A stretch of DNA of 64,000 bases from Lysobacter sp. S4-A87 (GCF_022637455.1 NZ_CP093341.1:2790001-2854000); one strand, 5' to 3'. Positions 1-8,328 are shown, counted from the stretch's first letter. The notes: a model not told the origin generated them from the letters alone. Numbers and translations are program-made.

Positions 1-684
1 ATGAGGCGGCTGGGCTACACCAGATGGGTCGCGTCGGGGACCGACTGGGGCGCGATCGTCGTAGACCTGATGGCGGCGAAGATGCCGCCGGGCCTGGTCG
101 GCATCCATACCAACATGCCGGGTGTGGTTCCGCCGGAAATCGACGGCGCGATGTTCCGCGGTGACCCGCCGCCGCCCGGGTTGTCAGACCAAGAAGTGCA
201 CGCGTGCGAACAGATCGCGTTCGCCTACCGGCACATCGGCTACTCGCTGCTCAACGGAGACCGGCCGCAGACGCTGACTGGCTTCGCCGACTCGCCCGTG
301 GGATTGGCCGCCTACATGATCGACCTCTACCCCAAGAGCTATGACCTGATGGCGCGTTCCATCAACGGGCAGCCCGAGGGCATCAGCCCCGATGATGTCC
401 TCGATGCGGTCACGCTGTTCTGGCTGACGAATACCGCCATTTCCTCGGCCCGTCTCTACTGGGAGAACAAGACGCCGTACTTCGGCGAGAAGGGCGTGAC
501 CCTCCCGGTCGCGGTCAGCGTGTTTCCGGATGAGCTTTACGAAGCGCCCAGGAGCTGGTGCGAGAAGGCCTATCCGCGACTGGTGCACTACAACCGGCTG
601 CCCAAGGGTGGCCACTTCCCGTCGTGGGAACAGCCGGAGTCTTTCTGTGAGGAAGTCCGGGCCGGGTTCAGGACACTCCGGTAG
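1..684 (+). CDS. Epoxide hydrolase-like alpha/beta hydrolase, 5'-truncated by window edge
   Basis: This is the C-terminal part of an alpha/beta-hydrolase-fold enzyme of the epoxide hydrolase type; the 227 visible residues begin at the window edge. The motif SGTDWGA (Asp14) matches the nucleophile elbow of epoxide hydrolases, where Asp replaces the usual Ser. KGGHFPSWEQPE near the end supplies the catalytic His (about residue 205). The family is normally about 380-400 residues with an N-terminal EHN domain, so roughly 150 residues probably lie outside the window and the ATG at base 1 is likely an internal Met. The substrate cannot be inferred. It is followed 54 bp downstream by ohr on the same strand. 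Confidence 0.75.
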   Translation: MRRLGYTRWVASGTDWGAIVVDLMAAKMPPGLVGIHTNMPGVVPPEIDGAMFRGDPPPPGLSDQEVHACEQIAFAYRHIGYSLLNGDRPQTLTGFADSPVGLAAYMIDLYPKSYDLMARSINGQPEGISPDDVLDAVTLFWLTNTAISSARLYWENKTPYFGEKGVTLPVAVSVFPDELYEAPRSWCEKAYPRLVHYNRLPKGGHFPSWEQPESFCEEVRAGFRTLR

Positions 685-738
685 CACACCAAGGATCGCG
701 AACCATAACGACCAACCAGAGCACAGAGGGAGTCCCCC

Positions 739-1191
739 ATGTCCAGGATCGAGAAAGTCCTGTTTACCGGCAAGACGCACACCGCCGCCACACCGCGCGA
801 TGCCGCATCGCGCAGCGCCCACGGCCGCCTCGACATCAAGACCTCGGCGTCCGGATCCGGCACCAGCCAGGAGCAGGTCTTCGCCGCGGCACTCGCACAT
901 CCGACGGCCGAGCAGTTGTTCGCTGGCGCCTGGTCGGCCTGCTACATCTCCGCGATCGGCGTGGCGGCCCAGCAGAAGAAGATCGAGCTGCCGCCGGACC
1001 TTGCCGTCGACCTCGAAATCGACCTGGGCCAGACCGGGAGCGCCTACTTCATCGAGGCCCGCTTCAACGTCATCGTGCCGGGCATGGACCGTGCGGTCGC
1101 CGAAGGTCTCGTCCACGAAGCCCACGAAATCTGCCCGTACTCCAAGGCCATCAAGGGCAACATCGACGTGGGCGTGAACGTCACCGTCTAG
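739..1191 (+). CDS. ohr: Organic hydroperoxide resistance protein (Ohr/OsmC family)
   Basis: Ohr is a cytoplasmic thiol peroxidase that reduces organic and fatty-acid hydroperoxides, normally recycled by lipoamide. The 150-residue product has both family cysteines in their usual settings: Cys68 in GAWSACYIS and Cys132 in ICPYSKA. PTAEQLFAG precedes the first, as is typical of Ohr. The length is normal (about 140). A GGGAG-like ribosome binding site lies just upstream of the ATG. The usual partner gene, an ohrR-type MarR regulator, is not adjacent here but lies about 12.5 kb away (13659-14117), beyond an insertion sequence. The family call is firm; OsmC itself is less likely because of the Ohr-type CPYSKA motif. 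Confidence 0.93.
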   Translation: MSRIEKVLFTGKTHTAATPRDAASRSAHGRLDIKTSASGSGTSQEQVFAAALAHPTAEQLFAGAWSACYISAIGVAAQQKKIELPPDLAVDLEIDLGQTGSAYFIEARFNVIVPGMDRAVAEGLVHEAHEICPYSKAIKGNIDVGVNVTV

Positions 1192-1353
1192 ACATCGATC
1201 GTACGTTCGGACCGGCGGCATATGGATGTCGCCGGTGCCCTGCGTACCTTGAACTTCCCCCGGTCATCGCACGCTCGCGCCGGATTACGCGGTCCGGTAA
1301 CCTGCACACCAGGCCGGAGCCGATTCTGTGGCCGGCGTTCCAGGGGGAACTGA

Positions 1354-2163
1354 GTGAAGCTTTCGTCTCGTCGTTTCGCGATGCTCGCCATCGTGCTGTG
1401 CATGACCGTCCCGAGCATCGGCTGCACCGTCGCACAGCCCGACCCGGGTGACGTCGCCGTCTACCAGGACCGCCCTTACATCTTCGGCCATGAAGGCATC
1501 CGCGCTGAGGTCCTGAGCGAAGGCCGCGACGTGACGTGGTGGTCCACCAAGGTCATCTACGTCACCACCGCGCCGCAGACCCTGCACGTGCCGTTCCAGG
1601 ACCTGTCGTCGATGGACAACATCCTGCTCGACTTCGACACCAGTGTGCAGCTGCGCGTGATCGATGCGGCGGACACGCTCAAGCGCTTCGGTCCGCAGTG
1701 GTGGGCGAACAACGTGCTGTCGCCTTACAACTCGATCGTCCGCAAGGCGGTCAAGTCGGAAAAGATGGCGCAGATGATGTCCGACCCCGTGGCGGCCGAG
1801 AAGGTCGATCAGGAAGTGACCGAGCAGTTGCGCGCGCTGATCAAGGCATCGGGCATCCGCGTGGAAGTGATGGCGGTCAACCTCGGCAAGGCCAAGCCGA
1901 ACGACAACGTCCTGGCGCAGATGAACAACACCGCGGCCGAGCAGCAACGCAACCTCACGCTGGTCGCCGCCACGATCGCCGAACAGCAACGCAAGCTGGA
2001 GCAGGAAGCCAAGGCCGACGCCGACAACGCCTACCGCAACAAGATGGGTCTGTCGCCCGAGCAGTACCTCGCCCGCCAGCTGGCAGAAATCCAGGCCGAA
2101 GCGTGCAAGACGGCAGACGCGTGCTACCTCGTACCGCAGGGCACCAGCATCGTCTCCAAGTGA
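1354..2163 (+). CDS. SPFH/Band-7 domain lipoprotein
   Basis: The protein starts at GTG and has 269 residues. It begins with a signal peptide ending in a lipobox-like PSIGC (Cys24), so a lipidated, membrane-anchored protein is expected. The central part (about 60-215) resembles the SPFH/prohibitin domain: a beta-rich start, then a long charged helical region (EQVTEQLRALIKASGI onward, and AEQQRKLEQEAKADADNAY) likely to form a coiled coil and to oligomerise. Such proteins act as membrane scaffolds, often for proteases or stress responses. No partner gene such as NfeD is beside it. The lipoprotein form is less common than the N-terminal transmembrane form. Confidence 0.7.
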   Translation: MKLSSRRFAMLAIVLCMTVPSIGCTVAQPDPGDVAVYQDRPYIFGHEGIRAEVLSEGRDVTWWSTKVIYVTTAPQTLHVPFQDLSSMDNILLDFDTSVQLRVIDAADTLKRFGPQWWANNVLSPYNSIVRKAVKSEKMAQMMSDPVAAEKVDQEVTEQLRALIKASGIRVEVMAVNLGKAKPNDNVLAQMNNTAAEQQRNLTLVAATIAEQQRKLEQEAKADADNAYRNKMGLSPEQYLARQLAEIQAEACKTADACYLVPQGTSIVSK

Positions 2164-2281
2164 GTCTTTGGCGGCTTGCAACCCGTGATCCTCGGACGAG
2201 CACCCTTTCCATCGGCGGCCGGTCATTGAGCAGTTCCCGTATGCTTGGCCCGACGTCGCCCCACTTGATCGGGAGTGCCTT

Positions 2282-3406
2282 ATGACGGTTGGACAGACAG
2301 TCGAGTCAGACGTCGCACGCCGCGGCCTGCGACGCGCGCCTGCCGGCGTCGCGAAACGCATTGCGCTCATTCTCGCTGGGCTGACGGCCTTGGTGCCGGC
2401 CTTTCCGTCACCAGCAGCTTCCGCTGAAAGCCGCCTCGTCACGGCGCAGATCGAGTCGACCAGTTTCGCCAACAGCCGGATTGGCATCAACCCGCTCCGC
2501 AAGGCGACCATCTATCTGCCTCCGGGCTATGCCGATTCCAGGCGACGCTTTCCAGTGGTCTATTTCCTCTCGAACTTCTTCGAGGATCAGACGGCACCGT
2601 TTGCCGGTAACGACGCCAAACGCGTGTTCGATGCGGCCATCGCGGCGCGAGTCATCGGCGACGTGATCGTGGTCACGGCGGACTTCTCGACGCCGACGGG
2701 GACGTCGTGGTTCGTCAATTCGGCTGCGACGGGGAACTGGGAGGACTTCATGGTCCGCGAGCTGGTTCCCTACGTCGATCAGCACTACCGGACCTTGCCG
2801 AGGGCGGCGTCGCGCGGGATCGCGGGAGATCGCGCGGGCGGCCATGGCGCAATCCGCTTCGGCATGCGCTACCCCGATGTCTTTGGCGCCGTTTACGCCC
2901 TGCATCCGATCGGTGTCGGGCAGGGGGTCCAGACGATGTTCTCCCGACCGGACTGGGCATTACTCGAGCGAGCGGCATCGCCGGACGATCTGCGGGCAGA
3001 TGGATACTCGCTGGTCTTCACTTCAGTCTTCCAGGCCTACCTGCCCGATCCGGGTCGGCCGCCGCTCTTTTTTTCGCCACCGGCCCGCCGCGTGGGCGAT
3101 CGCCTGGAAGTCGATGCCGCGTTGACCCAACGGTTGCAGGACGCCTTCTTCCTCGATCGTCAGGTCGCCGACCATGCGTCCAACATGAAGAAGTTGCGTG
3201 GCATCAAGTTCGATTGGGCGCGCGGCGACACGGTCGCCGACCATATCGTCTCGCTCCAGGCGTTCACCCGGACGCTTGACGAGTATGCCGTCCCGTACGA
3301 AGCGGAAGAGTATCGGGGCGGCTGGGGCGAACGGAACTGGGGCCTGGATGGTCGCGTTTATACCGACATGCTGCCGTTCTTCCAGACAAAGCTGCTGTTC
3401 GACTAA
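2282..3406 (+). CDS. Esterase D/Fes-like alpha/beta-hydrolase, predicted inactive at nucleophile
   Basis: This 374-residue exported protein (hydrophobic segment about 26-48, ending in AASAES) has the fold of the putative-esterase family that includes esterase D and enterobactin esterases: KATIYLPPGY, then FPVVYFLSNFFED. The region that should hold the nucleophile elbow GxSxGG reads AGDRAGGHGAIRFGMRYP, so the serine position is Arg184 (codon CGC at 2831-2833). Surrounding residues are otherwise well kept, which argues against random decay. It may be a pseudoenzyme or carbohydrate-binding derivative; alternatively, a different residue acts as nucleophile. It stands alone between the SPFH gene and a convergent SnoaL-like gene. 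Confidence 0.65.
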   Translation: MTVGQTVESDVARRGLRRAPAGVAKRIALILAGLTALVPAFPSPAASAESRLVTAQIESTSFANSRIGINPLRKATIYLPPGYADSRRRFPVVYFLSNFFEDQTAPFAGNDAKRVFDAAIAARVIGDVIVVTADFSTPTGTSWFVNSAATGNWEDFMVRELVPYVDQHYRTLPRAASRGIAGDRAGGHGAIRFGMRYPDVFGAVYALHPIGVGQGVQTMFSRPDWALLERAASPDDLRADGYSLVFTSVFQAYLPDPGRPPLFFSPPARRVGDRLEVDAALTQRLQDAFFLDRQVADHASNMKKLRGIKFDWARGDTVADHIVSLQAFTRTLDEYAVPYEAEEYRGGWGERNWGLDGRVYTDMLPFFQTKLLFD

Positions 3407-3440
3407 TGGGCCGCCGCCGCCGTGACGGGGCCGGTGCAAA

Positions 3441-3465
3441 CGTCGGCTCCCGACCCGAAGCGGAC
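3441..3465. repeat. Degenerate copy of dispersed palindromic repeat
   Basis: An imperfect inverted repeat around the loop CGACCC, with arms GTCGGCTCC and GAAGCGGAC. It matches the better preserved copies at 7943-7968 and 8430-8457. It lies in the 295-bp gap (3407-3701) between two convergent genes, where I see nothing else. Confidence 0.5.
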
Positions 3466-3701
3466 TCTCGCGTTTGGCCAACCGAAGCCGCTAAGTCCAG
3501 TGGAATCGACCTCGGGCGGTACGCCTCGATACCTTTGGGCAAGGACTGACCGAAGATCGCAGTGAATGGATGTATGTCTTTCATTGCAAGCCATTACCGC
3601 CACCGTCCGCATCGTCGTCCGGAATCCGATCCTGCACGTAGGCGGGCCAGCCGGCTACGAGCGGCACGACCTGTTCGGTCCTTCTTGCATAGCGCCCACT
3701 C

Positions 3702-4283
3702 TCAGTTGCCGACGCCAAGCTGCTTCATGAAGGCGGCGTTGTCCCAGTACAGAAACTCCTCGGCCATCTGTCCCTCCTTGTTCCAATGGCCCAGCGTGGC
3801 CATGGGCAGGCGGTACTTCTTGCCTGTGGGCTGGATCACTGTGCCGTCGGGCAACACCATCGGCTTGGTGAAGGTGCCTTCGATGAAACCCGCCACTGCA
3901 GACCATTCCCCGTCCGAACTACCGAAGCGCACAGGGTGCTCGGTGATCCGGTTGTCCGGTGCGAAAGTCCACATGAAGTCCAACTCCTTGATGTGATCCG
4001 GGAGCCCGGTGGTGGTGTGGCCGTCGGGATAGTGGACGACGATGTCCTTGGCGTGGCTCAAGTGCAGGTCATCCCACTCCTGCTTTGTGTACACGCGGAA
4101 ATCCAGGTCGTCGAACGTGGCCAGGTTCTTCGCCAGGATCGGGGGCATCCCCTTTGCTCTCGGGGTCGCTTCGCCGACCTTGGTGGCGGGCCATGCACCG
4201 GTTTGCGGGTCAGCCGCGTGCGCCGTTGCGACTGCGGCGATGGCGATGGACACGGACAACGCGACCTTCTTGATGGTGTTCAT
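3702..4283 (-). CDS. Exported SnoaL-like/NTF2-fold ester cyclase family protein
   Basis: This 193-residue protein has a clear signal peptide (MNTIKKVALSVSIAIAAVATAHA, cleavage before ADPQ). The mature part fits the SnoaL-like polyketide cyclase family: alternating helices and strands with short motifs such as HLSHAKDIVVHYPDG, GLPDHIKEL and KKYRLPMATLGHWNKEGQMAEEF, the last typical of the family's closing strand pair. These NTF2-fold proteins bind or isomerise small molecules; the true substrate is unknown. The ATG is preceded by AGGAG on the minus strand. It is transcribed alone, convergent with the upstream esterase-like gene. Confidence 0.6.
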   Translation of the reverse strand: MNTIKKVALSVSIAIAAVATAHAADPQTGAWPATKVGEATPRAKGMPPILAKNLATFDDLDFRVYTKQEWDDLHLSHAKDIVVHYPDGHTTTGLPDHIKELDFMWTFAPDNRITEHPVRFGSSDGEWSAVAGFIEGTFTKPMVLPDGTVIQPTGKKYRLPMATLGHWNKEGQMAEEFLYWDNAAFMKQLGVGN

Positions 4284-4524
4284 GGATTGACTCCTGTGGG
4301 AGGGGTGTTGCGGTACCGGCGTTCGTGACGGTCCGCCGCGATCGCCGATGTGGATGATGGGGATGTCGAGGTGATGCGCCAGTTCACGTGGACAGATGCG
4401 CGGGAAGGCGGTAGATGTCCGACCCCGCTACATGGACACCTCGCCTGGGCTAAGCTCTCTTTGGGGTTATCGGGAGCCGCCGCGTGACGGGCAGACGGAT
4501 CGGATGAACATAGGGGGATCATGG

Positions 4525-4905
4525 ATGCTGCTGGAACTATTGCTCGCCAGCCAGTTGAGCGCGGCTCCCGGCCAGACCGAGTTCGAGCTTCTTCGCGACA
4601 AAGCAGCGGCGCAAGAAGTAGCGCTCAATGGGGATGAACGACATTCGCTCCTGCTATTGAGGGCGCGGCTATACGCACAGGCATTGTCGTCCTGCGGGCT
4701 CAGCAATTCCAAAGAGCGCATCGACTTTGATGCAATCGCAGAGATTCGGGAGCATGGCCGAATGAAGGTCGTCGCTCAGTCGGGCAAGCCTGATCGGGCG
4801 GCACGCTGCGTAACGAAGTACCTCAACCAATCAATGGTGCCGGAGCTCCCTTTCCTGCCGGAGCTGATTCGTTTCAGCATCTCCTATGTGCCCGGTGGGC
4901 CATGA
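4525..4905 (+). CDS. Small exported hypothetical protein
   Basis: I do not recognise this protein. I chose the ATG at 4525 because GGGGG at 4513-4517 is at ribosome-binding distance and because translation from here opens directly with a short hydrophobic export-like segment (MLLELLLASQLSAAPGQTE). An in-frame ATG at 4504 is the alternative. The product is about 126 residues with two cysteines (SSCGLSN and AARCVTK), which could form a periplasmic disulfide. The 241 bp upstream (4284-4524) hold no other gene I can support. It is followed by the YbjQ-type gene after 69 bp. Confidence 0.45.
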   Translation: MLLELLLASQLSAAPGQTEFELLRDKAAAQEVALNGDERHSLLLLRARLYAQALSSCGLSNSKERIDFDAIAEIREHGRMKVVAQSGKPDRAARCVTKYLNQSMVPELPFLPELIRFSISYVPGGP

Positions 4906-4974
4906 CATCAGATTTCCGCTCTGCATGCCGGCCTTATCTTGACAATTTCGCCCAGCAGCGACCAAGGACAACCA

Positions 4975-5358
4975 ATGACTGACCCATACAACTCCTCGGC
5001 AATCCGTGCGACACCGTCAGTCTTGAATGACTCGATGGTTACGACGGCGCTTGAGCTGCCTGGCTATCGAATCGTCCGCAATCTTGGCCTGGTGCGCGGC
5101 ATCACGGTCAGGTCCCGCTCGATCGTCGGCAACTTTCTTGGCGGAATCCAGACGCTGTTCGGCGGCAACATCACCATCTACACGGAGTTGTGCGAGCAGG
5201 CGCGTCACGAGACTTATCGGGACATGGTGCAGCACGCCAGGCAGCTGGGCGGCAATGCGATCATCGCAGTCCGTTACGACGCCACCGAGCTCATGGCCGG
5301 CCTTACCGAGGTGCTGTGCTATGGCACGGCAGTTGTTGTCGAGCCGAACGGTGCCTGA
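4975..5358 (+). CDS. YbjQ/UPF0145 (DUF74) family protein
   Basis: The product is about 127 residues and matches the UPF0145 family in its conserved core: ELPGYRIVRNLGLVRGITVRS, then IVGNFLGGIQTLFGGNITIYTELCEQAR, ARQLGGNAIIAVRYDATEL and VLCYGTAVVVE near the end. The family forms a pentameric fold and is often annotated as heavy-metal binding, but its function is not established. I chose the ATG at 4975, which has AAGGA at 4964-4968; an earlier in-frame ATG at 4939 lacks a good ribosome binding site. The N-terminal 20 residues before the core are a short unconserved extension. Confidence 0.85.
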   Translation: MTDPYNSSAIRATPSVLNDSMVTTALELPGYRIVRNLGLVRGITVRSRSIVGNFLGGIQTLFGGNITIYTELCEQARHETYRDMVQHARQLGGNAIIAVRYDATELMAGLTEVLCYGTAVVVEPNGA

Positions 5359-5443
5359 CATTCTGAACTTCGATGGGGCCATGCCTTCGAAAGGCGGCCG
5401 GCGGATTCGCCATGCGTCGTGCAAAACGGACACGGATTGACAT

Positions 5444-5695
5444 ATGACCGCTCAAAAACTCGCCGGCGGCACGGTTCATAAGCTGCCTGCCGATCTCCGG
5501 GAAGCCATCGAATCCGATGGCGCGGCCAAGAATCTTTGGGCCGACATCACGCCACTGGCGCGGAACGAGTGGATCTGTTGGGTCACGTCACCCAAACAGG
5601 AAGCGACCAGGAAGCGTCGCATCGAGGTCGGCATCGACAAGATGCGAGGAGGCATGCGCAGGCCATGCTGTTGGCCCGGGTGCCCGCACCGCTGA
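5444..5695 (+). CDS. YdeI/OmpD-associated-like small protein
   Basis: An 83-residue protein matching the C-terminal domain of the YdeI/OmpD-associated family: LPADLREAIESDGAAKNLWADITPLARNEWICWVTSPKQ, then TRKRRIEVGIDKMRGGMRRPCCWPGCPHR. The ending RRPCCWPGC.HR is characteristic of the short single-domain members. The biochemical role is not established; family members have been linked to antimicrobial peptide or bacteriocin tolerance. It stands alone and is convergent with the arginase-family gene downstream. Confidence 0.75.
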   Translation: MTAQKLAGGTVHKLPADLREAIESDGAAKNLWADITPLARNEWICWVTSPKQEATRKRRIEVGIDKMRGGMRRPCCWPGCPHR

Positions 5696-5738
5696 CCGAG
5701 TGGAGTTGATTCGAAGCGATGGGCATCGCCATCAGGGC

Positions 5739-6557
5739 TCACTTGGCCTGAGAGGACGGAGCGATTGCCGCCTCGCAGAGGCGTTCTATCACCCGGCTGC
5801 CGGCGCGGGCTTCATCTTCGTCGGCGGGAGCAAACTCGGTCACGGTAAAGCCGACCAGATCCGCTTCGCGTGCGATGCGCCCCACGAGTGCGATCGCATC
5901 ATCAATGCGAAGCTTGCCGTCGGGATAAGCGACGTAGGGAAACTCAAGCGGATCCAGCGCGTCCAGGTCAAAATGGATGTGCACCGGTCCGTCGAGGGCT
6001 GCCTGCGGGGCCAGCCGCTGCAGATCCAGCTCGCGTTGCAGTTCCCAATCGCCATCGTCGCCCACTTGGATGCCGACGTAGCGGAAGCGCGCCGGCTCGA
6101 GCGGCGTTCCAAGGTACGGTCGCATCGGTCCAGGCGCGCGCCCCAGAATCGCGCTGACCGGCATGCCGTGGAAGTTGCCACTGGGCGAGGTTTCCGGTGT
6201 GTTGGCGTCGAGGTGTGCATCGATCCAGATGACCTGAAGATCCGGATGCACGCCTTTCAGGTAGTCGATCACAGCGACATCCACGGCGCAGTCGCCGCCG
6301 GCGGTCAGGACGCGCGTGGCGCCCGAGCTGGCGAGGATGTCCTGCGCACTGCGGAGCTGCGCGAAGATCGCTCGCCAGCGGTGAATGCCGTGGAGCAATC
6401 CGTCATCGGCCTCGTCATCGCCATGCGCAGGCGGAACCCGGACCAGCGGGGCGAACCGTCCGCAGATTTCCGAGACCGCTTCGGCGCCGCGCGGCAGGTT
6501 CTCGTAGCGCCCCGATCCCTGCCATTGCGGGTAAGAAAGACTGAGGTCGAACGGCAT
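5739..6557 (-). CDS. Arginase/agmatinase-family (ureohydrolase) enzyme with GGDC variant
   Basis: A 272-residue ureohydrolase-fold protein. The manganese-binding signatures are visible: LTAGGDCAVD, VIWIDAHLDANTPETS with FHGMPV after it, and HIHFDLDALDP. In classical arginases and agmatinases the first motif is GGDHS; here the metal-ligand His is Cys. The DAHxD and DxDxxDP ligands are intact. It hydrolyses a guanidino or formimino compound by family logic, but the substrate cannot be assigned. The ATG at 6557 is preceded by CAGGAG on the minus strand. The IS30 element begins 110 bp upstream of its start, so the promoter is probably intact. Confidence 0.78.
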   Translation of the reverse strand: MPFDLSLSYPQWQGSGRYENLPRGAEAVSEICGRFAPLVRVPPAHGDDEADDGLLHGIHRWRAIFAQLRSAQDILASSGATRVLTAGGDCAVDVAVIDYLKGVHPDLQVIWIDAHLDANTPETSPSGNFHGMPVSAILGRAPGPMRPYLGTPLEPARFRYVGIQVGDDGDWELQRELDLQRLAPQAALDGPVHIHFDLDALDPLEFPYVAYPDGKLRIDDAIALVGRIAREADLVGFTVTEFAPADEDEARAGSRVIERLCEAAIAPSSQAK

Positions 6558-6651
6558 GGTTCTGCGCTCCTGTCAGGTCGCCACAATAAGCCCACCACCC
6601 TCATCCATTTCGACCCCGAGCGGAGCAAAGCTTGGCCCGGTCGTCAGTGGT

Positions 6652-6667
6652 AACGTCCGCTTCCGAC
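6652..6667. repeat. Left half of palindromic repeat interrupted by IS30 copy 1
   Basis: AACGTCCGCTTCCGAC directly abuts the left end of the insertion sequence and equals the left arm plus loop start of the repeat seen intact at 7943-7968. On the far side of the element, TAAGCGGACATT (7901-7912) looks like a right arm, but the bases touching the element (GCCG) are not those expected from an uninterrupted repeat. Confidence 0.65.
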
Positions 6668-7896
6668 TGCGGTTTCAACCGGTCGATGCAACAGCTTGTT
6701 GAAATCGTTCGGCCGGTGTTTCGTAGCCTAGCGTCTTCCGGGGCCGTCCGTTCAACTCTCTGGCCACGGCGTCAAGCTTGGCCTGCGTGATCGTGGACAG
6801 ATCGAGACCCTTGGGGAAGTACTGCCGAAGCAATCCGTTGGTGTTCTCGTTTGAACCGCGCTGCCATGGATGCTGCGGATCGCAGAAGTAGACCTGGATG
6901 TCGGTCGCCATGGTGAATCGGCGATGATCAGCCATCTCCTTACCGCGGTCCCAGGTCAACGATCGATACAGTTCCTTCGGCAGGCGCCGTGCGTTGTTGA
7001 TCAGCGCGTCGATGACCGTTTCGGTGTCCTTGCCGCCGACCTTCACCAGCATGACGTAGCGCGTATGCCGCTCCACCAGCGTGGCAATCTGACTGTTGCT
7101 GCTGCCAAACAACAGGTCGCCCTCCCAATGGCCCGGCACGGCCCGGTCTTCGACCGCTGCAGGGCGCTCGCGGATCGATACGGTGTCGCTGATGCGGCCG
7201 TGGTTGTCGGCCTTCTGTGTGTGGTGGCGTGAGCGGCGCATTGCTCGCGTGCGCCTCAGGTAGCCCAGAAGCTCCTGTTTTAAGGCGCCTCGGGCTTGGA
7301 TGAAGAGCGTGCGGTAGATCGTCTCGTGTGACACCTGACCGCTCGCGTCGTCTGGATGGATGCGCTTGAGCCATCCGGCGATCTGCTGCGGAGACCAGCG
7401 CTGTTGAAGCTTAGCTGCGACCTGCCGCGCCAAGGCTCGATGCCGGGCCAGCTTACAAGTCTTTGGACGACGCGCCCGGTCCCAGGCGGCCTGGTCGGCC
7501 CGGTTCGCCCGGTAGCCATCAGAACCCTCGTTGCGTCGCAGTTCGCGGCTCACTGTGGACGGCGCCCGCCCCAGCGCGGCCGCGATCGAACGGATCGATT
7601 GCCCGCTCACCACGCCCCGCGAAATCTCTTCCCGCTCGGCCAAGCTCAGCGTCCGCTCAGAACGGCGGCGCTGAGGTGGCCGGATCCCACCGGACGCGGC
7701 CAGGATCCCGCGAACCGAGCTGTGGCGACGATCAAACAGCCGGGCGATTTGGTGCAGCGAATCGCCCTGTTGCCAGCGGTCCCACATCAGGGCCTTCTGG
7801 CCTTCCGTGTAACAGATCCTTGCCCGGTACTTCATCTGCAACACTCCTGCTGCCGAGGCAGCCTTCAGTGTGTTGCATCGACCGGTTGAAACCGCA
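6668..7896 (-). mobile_element. IS30-family insertion sequence, copy 1 (1229 bp)
   Basis: The element is bounded by perfect 26-bp terminal inverted repeats starting TGCGGTTTCAACCGGTCG at the left and ending with its reverse complement at 7896. It carries one transposase gene on the minus strand. It appears identical to copy 2 at 33546-34774 (identical translated transposase and identical termini) but is in the opposite orientation. The flanking dinucleotides are AC (6666-6667) and GC (7897-7898), so no target duplication is visible, unlike copy 2. The left junction falls in the loop of a palindromic repeat. Confidence 0.92.
6675..7835 (-). CDS. IS30-family transposase, copy 1
   Basis: The 386-residue transposase has the IS30 layout: an N-terminal helix-turn-helix (about residues 9-45, QGDSLHQIARLFDRRHSSV), a second HTH (IRSIAAALGRAPSTVSREL, about 80-98), and a C-terminal DDE catalytic core. 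The acidic triad is visible as WEGDLLFG, LTWDRGKEM and GSNENTNGLLRQYFPKG. I chose the ATG of MKYRARI because AGGAG lies 8 bp ahead; a GTG three codons earlier is also open. The gene ends 6 bp inside the left terminal repeat region, so the stop codon is part of the IS end. It is intact and identical to copy 2, implying recent activity or gene conversion. Confidence 0.95.
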   Translation of the reverse strand: MKYRARICYTEGQKALMWDRWQQGDSLHQIARLFDRRHSSVRGILAASGGIRPPQRRRSERTLSLAEREEISRGVVSGQSIRSIAAALGRAPSTVSRELRRNEGSDGYRANRADQAAWDRARRPKTCKLARHRALARQVAAKLQQRWSPQQIAGWLKRIHPDDASGQVSHETIYRTLFIQARGALKQELLGYLRRTRAMRRSRHHTQKADNHGRISDTVSIRERPAAVEDRAVPGHWEGDLLFGSSNSQIATLVERHTRYVMLVKVGGKDTETVIDALINNARRLPKELYRSLTWDRGKEMADHRRFTMATDIQVYFCDPQHPWQRGSNENTNGLLRQYFPKGLDLSTITQAKLDAVARELNGRPRKTLGYETPAERFQQAVASTG

Positions 7897-7942
7897 GCCG
7901 TAAGCGGACATTGGGGTAGGGCGGCCGCCTTCAGCCAGTGCT

Positions 7943-7968
7943 AACGTCCGCTTCCGACCCAAAGCAGT
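7943..7968. repeat. Dispersed palindromic repeat (GTCCGCTTCCGACCCAAAGC)
   Basis: Inverted repeat with arms around the loop CGACCC: AACGTCCGCTTC then CCAAAGCAGT. It is the same family as 8430-8457 and as the sequences interrupted by both IS30 copies. It lies 46 bp beyond the right end of IS copy 1, so two copies of the repeat may have been close together there before insertion. Confidence 0.7.
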
Positions 7969-8052
7969 CCCGCGTGTCTGGCATCTGTCCGGGTTCGCCA
8001 GTATGGTTTCAATGACAGCTTTGAAACTTGCTCAAATCTCGGGGACTCGTTT

Positions 8053-8328
8053 GTGGCTGACCAAGCGATAGCGCGACCGTTCGCACTCCGATTTGCCATG
8101 GCTGTTGTGACCAGCCTCCTCCCCATCTTCATCTCGTCGGCCGCCGTTCGCGGATTCTCTTTTGAACCCGTTGACGTGCTCTGGGCCGCAGTCGGGTTAC
8201 TCGTGTTCTCCATTCCTGCCGGAGTCGTAGCAGCGTTGGTATTCAAACGTAGCGATGCGGGACTGATCGTTTCCGCGCAGTTGCTGACGGCGCTCAGCAT
8301 GGCCGCTTTTTCTTTTGCCACCGCCTAG
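8053..8328 (+). CDS. Small predicted membrane protein (hypothetical)
   Basis: A 91-residue open frame starting at GTG with three hydrophobic stretches (about 13-30, 40-62 and 70-90), consistent with a small inner-membrane protein. I recognise no family. It ends with SFATA just before TAG. It sits between two copies of the palindromic repeat and next to the IS30 element, and no clear ribosome binding site precedes the GTG, so expression is uncertain. Confidence 0.4.
   Translation: MADQAIARPFALRFAMAVVTSLLPIFISSAAVRGFSFEPVDVLWAAVGLLVFSIPAGVVAALVFKRSDAGLIVSAQLLTALSMAAFSFATA

Noticed and set aside
8053-8328. A toxin of a small membrane toxin-antitoxin pair
   Set aside because: Three helices and no neighbouring antitoxin or antisense promoter could be seen; left as a hypothetical protein.
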